This document shows, piece by piece, positions 1 through 8,746 of a stretch of DNA of 16,588 nt. The translations under genes and the position numbers were made by a program. How positions within the stretch are numbered: position 1 is the first letter of the stretch; every line of letters begins with the position of its first letter. Where the stretch lies: NCBI GenBank assembly GCA_002385675.1, contig DGDY01000214.1, positions 1 to 16,588 of the forward strand, read 5' to 3'. Origin of the DNA: Anaerolineales bacterium UBA3940 (GTDB taxonomy: Bacteria > Chloroflexota > Anaerolineae > Aggregatilineales > UBA3940). Below the pieces are notes generated by a model. The model searched no databases and was not told where the DNA came from. It worked only from the letters and a program-made list of their open reading frames with translations.

Positions 1-2835
1 CGCCAACCCTGCCTCGACGATCAGCAGGTGGCGGCGATTCTCGCGCAGCCACGTGGCGAACGCCTCGCGGCGCGGCCAGATCAGCGCGAGCGAGCCTGCT
101 ACCAGCGCGGCAAGCGCCAGCAGCATCGTGCCACGCGCCCAGGGCAGGGCCTTCACGCTGGCGAGCAGCCACGCGAGCCACGCCGCAAACAGCAGCCCGA
201 CGACCCGTGCAAGCGGGTAGCCCCGGTCAGGCAGGCCGGGCAGCAGCACCCACAGCGCCGGGAACGCCAGCCAGCCCACCGCGCCGATTACCAGCCACCA
301 TGCTACCACGCCGAGCGGCTGTGCGTTGGCAAAGAGGTTCCAGCGCGGCGCGGCGCTCGTGCTAGGGCCAGTTTGCGCGCTGGAGGAGGTCAGTACGGGC
401 CGGTCGGGGTGGCGCGGCTTCGGCAACGGCAGGTCGCGCGGGCGCTCCCTGGCATCGCGGGCGATGAGGTAGTGCGCCGCCTCCTCGATGTTGGCACCGT
501 TGAGGATCTCAGCGGTGCGGGCCGGGCTGTAGGCCTCCGTCTTGCGCCAGACCATCACGCGTGGGTGGTCGTAGACGGTCCACGCCTCCTCGGCGCTCAG
601 GTCGTTAAACGTGATCGGCCCCAGCGTGGGCGGCGAGGTGAAGTCCGCCACAAGTTCGAAGCCAAGCTCGCCGGAGAACAGCGCCTCGTAATAGGCTAGC
701 GACATCGGCCAGCGCTCCGGGATGCGCCGCAGCGAGTCGTAGAAGCGGTTCGACGAGATCGTGATGTAGTCGGCGTTGTCGAGGATATACTGCATGCGCA
801 GCCGCTTCTCGGGCAGATCCTCCCACGCCATGTTGAACTCAAGCGGCTGGTAGAGCGAGCCCCAGATGTCATAGCCGGGCACGGGCAGCGGCACCGCGTC
901 GTCCCACTGGCCTTCAGTGGCGACCGTCGCCCCGGACAGGACCAGCGCGCCGGCGTCGCTGGTGGTCAGCTCAAGCCGGTAGAAGCCGCCCTCGCGCATC
1001 CCCTCGGCGGCGAGAGGCAGCGTGTAGCTGTCGCCGCGCATGTCCTCGCCCGCCTCGAAGGTGTCGGCAAGCTCCGCCTCTGCCAGCACGACTTCATCCG
1101 CCTGCGTCACCTCGACCAGCCGCACGCGGAGCGTATGCGTCTCGTTGCGGGCGAAAGGATCGACCACGTGGTTCAAACGCATGCCGACGAGCGTGCCGTC
1201 AAACGGCAGGTTGACCGGCAGCAGGTAGGTTGAACTCTGCGCGAGGTAGGAGTAGGCGAGGTAAGGCTGGGTTGGGTCGTTGCCCTGGGCCGGGTCGAAG
1301 ACCGGCCAGTCGTTGCGCAGCCCAAGTTGAAGCTGGCGCGGGCCATCCGCCGTCTCGAAGAACAGCGTTATGTCGCCGGGGACGTTCTCGACTATCCAGC
1401 GCGAGGCAGCGATGCGGGTGTGCGGGCGCGTGTAGATGCGCGTCACCGCGAAGCTCCACGCCAGCGCGGAGAGCAGCACCAGCCCCGCGAGTCCCAGCGC
1501 CGTCACGCGGGACCAGTGCCAGCGTGGCCCCTGCCGTTCCACGACCAGCCCGGTGACGCGGTCCCGCAGGGTGACGAGCGCCCATCCGGCGAGCATCATC
1601 AGTGTCGGGTAGACGGGCAGGAAGTAGCGCATCGTCTTGACCCACGCTGTGCTTTGCCATGAGAAGAGCAGCGAGGTCCACAGCATGGGCAGCACAAGCC
1701 GCCGCCAGCCGGGGTTGCCGCGGGCTATTTCCCACAGCGCCCAGAAGAACGCCAGCCACGCAAACAGGCCGAGCGGCCAGCCCAGCCCGACGCGCACCAT
1801 GTTCTGCCATGCGAACAGGAACGGCGCCCGGTGCGCCCACTGGTGGTTGGGCGGTATGTCCGCGCCGCCGCTGACCTGTATCTGCACCTCGCGCATCTGG
1901 CGCAGCCAGTCCGGGTTGGGGCGGAAGCCGAGCGGCTCGCCGAGGCGGCTGGCAAGCGTCATCACCGGGCCAAGCTGCTCGGCGTCGAGCGGCACGCCGG
2001 AGCCCGGCGGCAGGAAGGCGTAAGGCTGCCCGACGCGGAAGACGAGCACCGTCACGATGCCTGCGATGACAAGGCCGACCGCTCCCCGCACGATGGCCGG
2101 CCAGATCGGGGCGTCTCCGGCTTTCTCCCGCACCAGCTCGCGGCTGACGCGGATGCCGATCGCGACGATGAGCACCACCGCAAGCGGCGCGATGCTGAGC
2201 TTGCTGGCCATCGCCAGCCCCAGCATCAGCCCGAAGAGCGGGTAATCCAGCCAGCGATGCCGGAACATCGTCCGCGCCGCAAACCAGAACGCCCCCATCG
2301 CGAACATCGTCGTGAAGGTATCGACCGCGAAAAAGTGGGAAAGCTGCACGGGCAGCGCGGCGAACGCGTACAGCGCTGAGGCGAGCACGCCTGCCCGCCA
2401 GTCGAACAGGCGGCGGGCCGTGAGGAACACGAACACAACCGTCAGCAGGTCTGCGACTGCGGAGAGCACGCGCCCCGGCATGTAGATCGTGTACAGCGAC
2501 GACATCCCGGTCAGTTCGCCCGCGAGGTGGCCGAGGAAGACCGGCACGGTGCCGTATACAAAGAAGCTGTGCGGCGGGCCGACGTTGTTGGGGTTGAGCG
2601 TGGAGGTCGTCGTGTCGAAGTACTCCGCAAGCGAGTCGACCGGCTCAAGATCAGCGGCGACCCACGCCAGGAAGCGCTCGTCGGGGTGGAGCAGCACGCC
2701 CTCGTCCCAGTCCAGCCCGGTGAAGCGCAGCGCCGCCCCCACTGCCAGCACAACGAGCAGCAGGGCGACGGACAGCACGCGCTCGCGCACCTGCTCGTGC
2801 TGCTTCAACTGCGCGTCATGCTCGCGCGTACTCAC
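1..2835 (-). CDS. Giant membrane glycosyltransferase (GT39/PMT-like) fused to a DUF2298 domain, 3' end off the window
   Basis: The frame is open for 945 codons and leaves the window at its left edge, so the C-terminus is missing. The N-terminal part resembles GT-C enzymes that use polyprenyl-phosphate sugars. A first membrane helix (about 21-37) is followed by an outer loop with an HPDE motif (50-53) that fits the catalytic acidic site, then many hydrophobic helices to about residue 460. A soluble, probably extracytoplasmic, region follows and includes a YDHP motif at 755-758. From about residue 835 a second membrane block begins. Its LPDRGYPLA stretch (868-876) and following hydrophobic segment match my memory of the start of DUF2298/Chlor_Arch_YYY. 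The GTG start is chosen because the hydrophobic segment follows soon after; a TTG at 2865 is the alternative. The 231-bp gap upstream holds the previous gene's terminator and a weak TATAAG box (2890-2895). The sugar and acceptor are unknown. Confidence 0.8.
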   Translation of the reverse strand, partial: MSTREHDAQLKQHEQVRERVLSVALLLVVLAVGAALRFTGLDWDEGVLLHPDERFLAWVAADLEPVDSLAEYFDTTTSTLNPNNVGPPHSFFVYGTVPVFLGHLAGELTGMSSLYTIYMPGRVLSAVADLLTVVFVFLTARRLFDWRAGVLASALYAFAALPVQLSHFFAVDTFTTMFAMGAFWFAARTMFRHRWLDYPLFGLMLGLAMASKLSIAPLAVVLIVAIGIRVSRELVREKAGDAPIWPAIVRGAVGLVIAGIVTVLVFRVGQPYAFLPPGSGVPLDAEQLGPVMTLASRLGEPLGFRPNPDWLRQMREVQIQVSGGADIPPNHQWAHRAPFLFAWQNMVRVGLGWPLGLFAWLAFFWALWEIARGNPGWRRLVLPMLWTSLLFSWQSTAWVKTMRYFLPVYPTLMMLAGWALVTLRDRVTGLVVERQGPRWHWSRVTALGLAGLVLLSALAWSFAVTRIYTRPHTRIAASRWIVENVPGDITLFFETADGPRQLQLGLRNDWPVFDPAQGNDPTQPYLAYSYLAQSSTYLLPVNLPFDGTLVGMRLNHVVDPFARNETHTLRVRLVEVTQADEVVLAEAELADTFEAGEDMRGDSYTLPLAAEGMREGGFYRLELTTSDAGALVLSGATVATEGQWDDAVPLPVPGYDIWGSLYQPLEFNMAWEDLPEKRLRMQYILDNADYITISSNRFYDSLRRIPERWPMSLAYYEALFSGELGFELVADFTSPPTLGPITFNDLSAEEAWTVYDHPRVMVWRKTEAYSPARTAEILNGANIEEAAHYLIARDARERPRDLPLPKPRHPDRPVLTSSSAQTGPSTSAAPRWNLFANAQPLGVVAWWLVIGAVGWLAFPALWVLLPGLPDRGYPLARVVGLLFAAWLAWLLASVKALPWARGTMLLALAALVAGSLALIWPRREAFATWLRENRRHLLIVEAGLA

Positions 2836-2980
2836 GTCCCAGTTCTCAGCAGTCTGCTCAGCCAATTCTCAACACCAGCAACTGTCGCGCTTATATCAGG
2901 GCCGGCGCGCAGCGCCCGCCGGGGCCAACTATATACACGCCTGCCGCCGGGATTCCTCACCCGGAACGGCAGCTACCATC

Positions 2981-3031
2981 ACAAAAAGCGCCCTTTTCAC
3001 GACCTGCGGAGCAGGCAGGAAAATGGGCGGC
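2981..3031 (-). terminator. Rho-independent terminator after the GT39 gene
   Basis: Read on the minus strand, 3029-3019 (CGCCCATTTTC) pairs with 2998-2989 (GAAAAGGGCG) with a single bulged A. The loop contains a second perfect 5-bp hairpin (3015-3011 with 3007-3003). A run of five T follows at 2987-2983. This is a textbook intrinsic terminator 36 bp past the stop codon of the upstream gene. It implies that the DUF2298-fusion gene downstream has its own promoter or depends on read-through. Confidence 0.7.
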
Positions 3032-3066
3032 ACGGCTCCCATCACAACAGGGCAACTATAACGGAC

Positions 3067-5421
3067 TTACTCTTCAGGCACAACAAACAGAATGAAGTCT
3101 CGACCGGGTAGCGAGCCGGTATAATGCCGGGCCTCGCCTGCCGGGAACTCGCGCTGGAGCACGTCCAGCGCGGCAGCGTCGTCCGGGTGGACGATGAACA
3201 CGAGCGGGCGCCACGTCTCGAAGAAATCGGCATTGTCCTGAAGCACCAGTTCCAGATGGGCCACATCGAGGATGGCGTTGTCAAACGTGATCTCGCCCGC
3301 CTCGATGCCGATGGCGCGGTAGTCGTGCCAGTGCGGCCAGCCCTGCAGCCACACGCCCTCTAGCGGCGCGTCCGGCCCGACGATCTTGCGCACCTCGGCG
3401 GCGACCTGGCTGGGGTTCAGCGCGGCGAAGCGGTAGGAAGCGTCATACTCGTTGAAGTAGGTGTCGAAGTTCAGCACGGCGGCGCCGCCCAGCAGCATGA
3501 CGATCAGCACGACGGCAAGGGCGGTGCCCTGCACGCGGCCCAGCACGGCGCTCCAGCGCTGGCGGATCAGCGCGAGAGGCCAGGCGGCCAGCAGGTACAC
3601 GATGGGCAGCGTGCCGCTGGCGCGGGTCGCGCTGGGGTTTTCGATGGGGAAGGCGATGGCGAGCGCCGAGGGCAGCAGCATGATCAGCCCGGCGGCCAGC
3701 AGGAAGGCGTCCGCCGGGTCACGCCGTACGACAAGCCGCGCGCCCCACGCGATCACGCCCAGCGCCAGCAGCGCTGCGCTGACGCGATCCATGAGCGGTT
3801 TGAGCGGCACCGCGCTGATCCAGGCGACGTCGCCGCGCACGTGGTACATCCCCAGCGCGTGCCGGTAGTTCTCGCGGAACACGTCAAGCGGGTCGTCTTC
3901 GATGGGGCGCTCGCTCTCCGTCGTGCGGTTGACGACCCGCGCCCACAGGTCGTTCGGATAGTCGTGCCAGACGCGCAGCATCGGCACGAAGATCGCCAGC
4001 GCGACCAGTCCGGCGAGCACGAGGTTCACGCCCTGCCGCTGGACGATGTTCGCGGCGGCGGTTCGCCGCACCGCCACGTCAGGCCGGCTCCGCATCTCGG
4101 CGTGCAGCCACCGCACGACCGGCCCCGCAACGCCGACCACAAACGCGGCAATGGCGACGAACGGCGTGATGCGCATCGCCTGGTAGGCGTACACGCCCGC
4201 GCCCATCCAGAAGCCCGCCCACAGCCACGCCCGGCGCGAGCCGGTCCGTACGCCGCGCACCAGCATAACGAGGATCACGGTGAAAAACAGCGGAGTCAGC
4301 ACGATGCGCAGCGCCAGGCGCGAGAGCGCCACGTGCCACCACGACATCGCGACGAGCGCCGCCGCGAGGAAGCCCGTCTCCCGGTCGACAAGCTCCCGCC
4401 CCAGCCATATGATGAGCGGGATGAGCAGCACCCCCTCAATGGCGGTAACGAGCTTCAGCGTGAGGAAGGACATCCCCGTGCCGAACAGCGACGCCGCGAT
4501 GGGGATCAGGTAGAACTGGAGCGCCTCGCGCCCGCCGTTGGCGCGGAAAAATACGCTGTGCATCCCCTGTGACACGGCAAAGGCGTCGAGGATCTTCTCG
4601 ACGTGGTCGCTCGTCATCTCGACCGGGATGGCATCCAGCCGGTAGAAGCGGAAGAACGCAGCGACGCCGAGCACGGCGAGCAGCCCGACAAGCGGCAAGG
4701 GACGCGGTGGGCGGATGCCGCGCACGGTTTGCGGAAGGTCCGACAGCCAGCCGCGCCACGCGGCGAGCAGTTCGCCGGGGCTGCGCTCAGCGGCGGCGAC
4801 CATCCACAGCGCGACGCTCAGCACCCACGTCGTGACGCCGGGTAGCGTGAACGAGTTGTTCGCCGTGAGGACGTAGGTCGCGACGCTCAGGAGCAGCGCG
4901 ACGACTGCGATCAGTGTGCGGCTGAGCCACGCCGGGCGGGCCCGCTCTATGGGGTAGGCGGGGCTGCCTGTGACCTGCGGGCCGCGTGCCAGCAGGCCGC
5001 CCCGATGCACGCCGAACTCGGTGATGAGCAACCCCAGCCACGACACCCCTGCCAGCCCGTACAGTATCGCAGCGATGGTATGTCGCCCCTGCTCGGCAAG
5101 GGCCGTCTGCGCGAGGATGGCGATCAGCAGGGTGACGAGCGTACCGAGGCCCAGCACCGCGACGCGCACCGGCGCGGCGTCCGCCTCCGGCGCTGGCGGC
5201 TCGTCTGCGTACGTCACAACCGGCGGCGCGAGCAGGTCGCTCAGGTCGGGGGACGGGGCCGGGTGTTGCCAGGGCGTGGGAATGGCTGGTAGCGCAAGTG
5301 AATCACGTGTGGAGCCGTCCCGCGGGGGCAGAAAGACGGCCCGCAGCACATCCCCCAGAGTAATGGCGGGCTGCGGCTCCGGCGTCTCGGTTTTTTGTGG
5401 ATTGGTCGGTTGCTCGGTCAC
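3067..5421 (-). CDS. GT39-family (ArnT/PMT-like) membrane glycosyltransferase
   Basis: This is a 784-residue polytopic membrane protein. Its N-terminus is a Pro/Glu-rich cytosolic segment of about 85 residues, followed by three or four helices (about 86-105, 115-135, 168-186, 198-212). The canonical GT-C core starts near 243. After its first helix comes the outer-loop motif MTSDHVE (269-275), with D272 as the likely catalytic acid, then NGGREALQFYL (295-305), a conserved element of the PMT_2 domain. Further helices run to about 640, and a soluble domain of about 130 residues closes the protein. By family, it should transfer a sugar from a polyprenyl-phosphate donor on the outer membrane face. 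The GTG start opens the frame and has only a weak GGAA upstream. It lies 201 bp after the methyltransferase gene, with a palindromic repeat between, and is followed by an intrinsic terminator. The extra N-terminal helices are unusual for a plain ArnT. Confidence 0.82.
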   Translation of the reverse strand: MTEQPTNPQKTETPEPQPAITLGDVLRAVFLPPRDGSTRDSLALPAIPTPWQHPAPSPDLSDLLAPPVVTYADEPPAPEADAAPVRVAVLGLGTLVTLLIAILAQTALAEQGRHTIAAILYGLAGVSWLGLLITEFGVHRGGLLARGPQVTGSPAYPIERARPAWLSRTLIAVVALLLSVATYVLTANNSFTLPGVTTWVLSVALWMVAAAERSPGELLAAWRGWLSDLPQTVRGIRPPRPLPLVGLLAVLGVAAFFRFYRLDAIPVEMTSDHVEKILDAFAVSQGMHSVFFRANGGREALQFYLIPIAASLFGTGMSFLTLKLVTAIEGVLLIPLIIWLGRELVDRETGFLAAALVAMSWWHVALSRLALRIVLTPLFFTVILVMLVRGVRTGSRRAWLWAGFWMGAGVYAYQAMRITPFVAIAAFVVGVAGPVVRWLHAEMRSRPDVAVRRTAAANIVQRQGVNLVLAGLVALAIFVPMLRVWHDYPNDLWARVVNRTTESERPIEDDPLDVFRENYRHALGMYHVRGDVAWISAVPLKPLMDRVSAALLALGVIAWGARLVVRRDPADAFLLAAGLIMLLPSALAIAFPIENPSATRASGTLPIVYLLAAWPLALIRQRWSAVLGRVQGTALAVVLIVMLLGGAAVLNFDTYFNEYDASYRFAALNPSQVAAEVRKIVGPDAPLEGVWLQGWPHWHDYRAIGIEAGEITFDNAILDVAHLELVLQDNADFFETWRPLVFIVHPDDAAALDVLQREFPAGEARHYTGSLPGRDFILFVVPEE

Positions 5422-5490
5422 GCGGTTTCCGTCGGCGTGAAGGTCTGAGAATAAAAGTTTCGTGTAGCGATCAGGGTAGTTTTGCTGAAT

Positions 5491-5583
5491 CTACCCCTCC
5501 CCAATCCTCTCCCCGGCCTGCGCTCCGCGCAGCCTGTGCGGGGAGGAGGTGACGTGACGCCGTCACGTCGGGGGTGGGGTTGA
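5491..5583. repeat. Nested palindromic intergenic element (REP/MITE-like)
   Basis: The element is bounded by an imperfect terminal inverted repeat: ACCCCTCCCC at 5493-5502 against GGGGTGGGGT at 5571-5580, 9 of 10 positions paired. Inside, CCTCTCCCCG (5506-5515) faces CGGGGAGGAGG (5539-5549) around a smaller GC-rich hairpin. Next to it is a perfect 8-bp palindrome, GACGTGAC/GTCACGTC, at 5551-5569 with a 3-base loop. No open frame or transposase is present. C-rich and G-rich palindromes like this are familiar as dispersed intergenic repeats in Chloroflexota and other bacteria. No second full copy lies in the window, so its repeat nature is inferred. Confidence 0.55.
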
Positions 5584-5585
5584 AT

Positions 5586-5606
5586 GGCGATCACTCTCAG
5601 ATCGCC
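5586..5606. other. Perfect 7-bp stem-loop downstream of the methyltransferase gene
   Basis: GGCGATC (5586-5592) and GATCGCC (5600-5606) form a perfect stem with a 7-base loop, 17 bp past the methyltransferase stop codon. No T-run follows on the minus strand, so it may be a processing or 3'-stabilising hairpin, or part of the adjoining palindromic element. Confidence 0.35.
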
Positions 5607-5622
5607 TATCTACGCCGCGGCC

Positions 5623-6474
5623 CTACCCGCCCGGCTTCCGTACGAGCACACACAGGTTGACGGTCGAGCGGCTGGGCGGCTCGTTCATCGTGTTGCGGCG
5701 GTCAAACCACTCGAACACCCGCAGCCCGATGTTCACCGGGTTGAGCGGGCTGCCTCGATCCCCGGTTATGTTATGGCGGTCGGCGGCCTTAGCAATACTG
5801 CCCGGCAGCACACCCGCTTCGAGCGCCGTCTTGCCGAAGCCGTACACAATATTATGAATGAACGGGAAGCAGTAGTGCGTGAAGCTGCGCACCTCAACCA
5901 GCTCCAGCCCGGCACGCCGCACCGTGCGGAACAGTTCCTCATGCGTGTACAGCCGCACATGGTTGGCCCAGATCCCCGCCAGCACGCCGTGCTGGATGTG
6001 CGTGCCGAACAGCGTCTCCAGCGTCTTGTTGATCGGGTCCCACCAGAAGGGGTAGTTGGCGTTGGGCACGGTGATGGCGATCAGCCCACCCGGCTTGAGG
6101 ACTCGCGCCAGCGCACGCAGCGCCCCCACGTCATCCGGTACGTGCTCCAGCACTTCGGACAGGATCACCTTGTCGAAATATTCGTCGGGGAAGGGGGGAT
6201 CGTACAGGCTGCCGTTGACCAGCGTGATGCCGTCCAGACCGGCCAGCGCGCGGCGGGCGATCTGCACGTAGTCGAACTCAAGCTCCAGCCCGACGACCTC
6301 CGCGCTGCTTGCCGCGCGGATGAAGCGGGGGTAGAAGCCGCGCCCGCATCCTGCGTCGAGGATGCGGTCACCCTCCTGCGGGTCAAGCCAGTCGAAGATG
6401 GTCTGTACGCGGCGGCGGTAGGCCATGTCGGCCTCGTTGGCTACCATCCGCCGGATCGTCTCCTGATCGGCCAT
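5623..6474 (-). CDS. Class I SAM-dependent methyltransferase
   Basis: This 283-residue soluble protein has a Rossmann methyltransferase core. Motif I is ILDAGCGRG (38-46), with the acidic end of strand beta-2 at about E64-E66 (GLELEFD). A DKVILSEVLEHV segment (101-112) forms the post-motif region, and VLKPGGLIAITVPN (125-138) is the typical strand beta-5/UbiE-like element. The C-terminal third (140-260) has aromatic, Phe/Tyr/Trp-rich segments seen in methyltransferases of polysaccharide gene clusters and may bind the acceptor. The start codon is 2 bp from the stop of the upstream GT4 gene, so the two are almost certainly cotranscribed and coupled. From context it probably methylates a sugar or lipid-linked glycan, but the substrate cannot be read from sequence; a quinone or small-molecule methyltransferase remains possible. 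Confidence 0.82.
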   Translation of the reverse strand: MADQETIRRMVANEADMAYRRRVQTIFDWLDPQEGDRILDAGCGRGFYPRFIRAASSAEVVGLELEFDYVQIARRALAGLDGITLVNGSLYDPPFPDEYFDKVILSEVLEHVPDDVGALRALARVLKPGGLIAITVPNANYPFWWDPINKTLETLFGTHIQHGVLAGIWANHVRLYTHEELFRTVRRAGLELVEVRSFTHYCFPFIHNIVYGFGKTALEAGVLPGSIAKAADRHNITGDRGSPLNPVNIGLRVFEWFDRRNTMNEPPSRSTVNLCVLVRKPGG

Positions 6475-6476
6475 GC

Positions 6477-7655
6477 CTAGCCTCGCCTTGCCTGCTCGGC
6501 GGCGGACCGCAGCAGCTTTTCGTACATGTCCACCGTCTTCTCGAAGCCAAACACCTCGTCGATCGCGCTCAGCGACTTGATATAGCGCTCCGGCTGGTCG
6601 AGCACACGGGTGATTGCTGCCGCCATCGCCGCCGGGTCACGCGGGGGGACGATCTCCCCCATGCCGGTCTTTTTCACGACGACGCGTGCACCGGGGATGT
6701 CCGTCGCGACGACCGGGGTGCCGCAGCGCATCGCCTCGACCTGCACCAGTGCGAAGCATTCGGTATCGCTGGGGAGCGCGAGGACGTCTATCGCGCGGTA
6801 GAAGCTGGCTAGTTCCTTCGGGTCCTTCAGCAGGCCGAGGAAGATCAGGTCGTCGCGGTGTCGGGCAATCAGGTCGGCGTTGCGCTCGAAGAAATTCTCG
6901 TACTTGATCAGGTACTCGCCGGCAAAGACGATCTTCGTGCCGGGGTACTTCTCCTGAACGGCGGGCAGTGCGCGGATCAGCACGTCGGGCCGCTTCTCCT
7001 CGACGAAGCGCCCGGAGTAGCCAATCAGCCGGGCCGACTCCGGCGCACCGGCCAGCCATTCCGCACGCATCTCTGCCGCGCGACGCTCGTCCGGCGCGGG
7101 GAGCTTGACGGGCGGGTGCACGGCAATGGCCTTCTCACGGAAGGGCGCAATATAGTACGAGTTGTCGGCGTAGTCGTCGCTGTAGGCGATGATGTGATGC
7201 GCCGCCGCACCTGCGACCCGGTAATTGGCGAACGTAAACGCCTCGACGAAGCGGTTGAACGCGCCCTGCGGCAGGATAAGGTCGCCGTGATGCGTGATGA
7301 CCAGCCCCTTGCGGAGCAGCCGCGTGTACAGCCCGAAGATCGATGTCTCCAGCATCGGCGTGTGGATGCTCACCACGTCGTGCATTTTGACGAGCTTCCA
7401 GGCGGCGTAAGGGTAGGCGGGCATGACCATCCCCCGTGTGACGCGGATAGGCGCCCACAGACGGATAACGCGCACACCGTTGACAACCTGCTCGTCACGC
7501 GGGAGGCTCGGGTCGTAGCGGGCAGTCACGACGGTCACGTCATGGCCGCGTGCTGCGAGCGCCTCAGCGACATACTGCACATGCAGCGTCAGGCCGGTGC
7601 GATGCGGCACGTAGTACTGGAGAGCAACAAGAATCTTTAGTGGATTGTCAGGCAT
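6477..7655 (-). CDS. GT4-family glycosyltransferase (GT-B fold)
   Basis: This is a 392-residue cytosolic glycosyltransferase. The N-terminal Rossmann domain starts KILVALQYYVPHRTG (7-21), with the glycine loop and acceptor-side helix usual for GT4. HTPML and THHGDL (98-102, 121-126) are further N-domain elements. The C-terminal domain has the IGYSGRFVEEKRPD donor-site start (211-224) and the EX7E motif ECFALVQVE (E299, E307), which contacts the nucleotide-sugar. GTPVVATDIPG (312-322) follows. Retaining chemistry with an NDP-sugar donor follows from the family; the sugar is unknown. It starts 13 bp after the flippase-like gene and ends 2 bp before the methyltransferase gene. No clear Shine-Dalgarno precedes its ATG, which suggests coupled translation. 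It probably builds a lipid-linked glycan used by the membrane glycosyltransferases in this locus. Confidence 0.88.
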   Translation of the reverse strand: MPDNPLKILVALQYYVPHRTGLTLHVQYVAEALAARGHDVTVVTARYDPSLPRDEQVVNGVRVIRLWAPIRVTRGMVMPAYPYAAWKLVKMHDVVSIHTPMLETSIFGLYTRLLRKGLVITHHGDLILPQGAFNRFVEAFTFANYRVAGAAAHHIIAYSDDYADNSYYIAPFREKAIAVHPPVKLPAPDERRAAEMRAEWLAGAPESARLIGYSGRFVEEKRPDVLIRALPAVQEKYPGTKIVFAGEYLIKYENFFERNADLIARHRDDLIFLGLLKDPKELASFYRAIDVLALPSDTECFALVQVEAMRCGTPVVATDIPGARVVVKKTGMGEIVPPRDPAAMAAAITRVLDQPERYIKSLSAIDEVFGFEKTVDMYEKLLRSAAEQARRG

Positions 7656-7668
7656 CGGCGTGTAATGG

Positions 7669-8694
7669 CTAGATAGAGATTTGTTCCGCAGTCTGCTCGT
7701 CTTCGGGCGTCCCGGCCTGGAGTGTTCTCGCGCCCTGGACGACCTGCCCGAAGCTGACGCCCTCGCGCATCAGCCCCAGCAGCCCCAGCAGGCTCGTCAC
7801 GATGATGTTTGCCCCGTGCAGCGCGAACGCGAAGCTGCGGCTGACGTCCGCATTGTAGCCGAGTGTGGTGAGGACGCCAATCACTGCAGCCTCGTAAGGC
7901 CCGACGCCCGACGGCGCTGCCGGGATGGCGATCCCCAGCCCCGCCGCCGCCACAACAAGCTGCGACACGATGATCGGCACCTCGCGCCAGAAGGCCAGCA
8001 TCAGCAGCCAGGCAGCGAAGCCCGACACCACCCAGGCGAAGATCGACAGGCCCAGCCCCAGCGCAAACGTGCGCCACTCCGAGACGCCGCCCAGCCCGTC
8101 GACAAACGGCTGCAGGAAGTCGCGCGCTGCCTCCCGGCTGATGCGCGGCATAAGGGACAGCAGGCGTGAACCGACGTTGAGGGCACGCTGCGGCCAGTGC
8201 GCGGCGGCTGCCAGCGCAGCGATGCCGACGAGGGCCAGCACGCCCATCAGCGCGCCGCCGCTGACCGCCAGCGCCGGGAGTGGCAGCACGAGCAGCGCCG
8301 CGCCGATCAGCACGACGACCGCCACCATATCAAACAGCCGCTCGACGACAATGCTGGACAGCGCGCTCGTGAAGTGCATCGCCGGGCGGCGACCGGCGAG
8401 GTAGGCGCGGGCGAACTCGCCCAGCCGCGCAGGCAGGACGTTGTTAAACAGAAAGCCGACGTTGAACAGCCAGAAGCCGTCCGTAACCGTCAGCCGCCCC
8501 TGAGTGAGAACGCTCCAGCGCAGGCCGCGCACGAGGACCGTTACCACCACACCGGCTAGCCCCAGCACGACGTAGCCGTAACGAGCGGTGCGAAACGCCC
8601 CGATGATCTGCCCGAAGTCCGCCTGCCGGAGCGACAGATACAGGAACCCCGCACTGATGATGAGCCCGATCAGGACCGTGTGCCAGCGCTTCAT
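7669..8694 (-). CDS. Flippase-like integral membrane protein (LPG_synthase_TM / UPF0104 family)
   Basis: This 341-residue protein has about eight hydrophobic helices and no soluble domain. Family marks are LPARLGEFARAYL (87-99), VVERLFD (116-122) and the late-helix PSGVGPYEA (261-269), which is characteristic of the lysylphosphatidylglycerol-synthase transmembrane or AglD/MprF-flippase-type family. It lacks the C-terminal aminoacyl-transfer domain of MprF, so it is the stand-alone membrane unit. In archaea and bacteria such proteins sit in glycan loci and are thought to help move or use polyprenyl-phosphate sugars; that is family inference. It is the first gene of a tight cluster with the GT4 and methyltransferase genes. 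A good sigma-70-type promoter lies 53 bp upstream, with a 6-bp hairpin (8719-8735) in the short leader. Confidence 0.82.
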   Translation of the reverse strand: MKRWHTVLIGLIISAGFLYLSLRQADFGQIIGAFRTARYGYVVLGLAGVVVTVLVRGLRWSVLTQGRLTVTDGFWLFNVGFLFNNVLPARLGEFARAYLAGRRPAMHFTSALSSIVVERLFDMVAVVVLIGAALLVLPLPALAVSGGALMGVLALVGIAALAAAAHWPQRALNVGSRLLSLMPRISREAARDFLQPFVDGLGGVSEWRTFALGLGLSIFAWVVSGFAAWLLMLAFWREVPIIVSQLVVAAAGLGIAIPAAPSGVGPYEAAVIGVLTTLGYNADVSRSFAFALHGANIIVTSLLGLLGLMREGVSFGQVVQGARTLQAGTPEDEQTAEQISI

Positions 8695-8746
8695 GTTCTC
8701 ACTCTGTAGACAGTCGAACGGGGCCTTCCGCCCCGTGTGCGCGCGG

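Noticed and set aside
5584..6480. 298-residue plus-strand open frame
   Set aside because: It lies antisense over the methyltransferase gene, has no recognisable motif, and its composition (Arg, His, Ala, Gln rich) is typical of a GC-rich shadow frame.
6858..7640. 260-residue plus-strand open frame
   Set aside because: Antisense to the GT4 gene, whose motifs are unmistakable; no domain visible in the antisense product.
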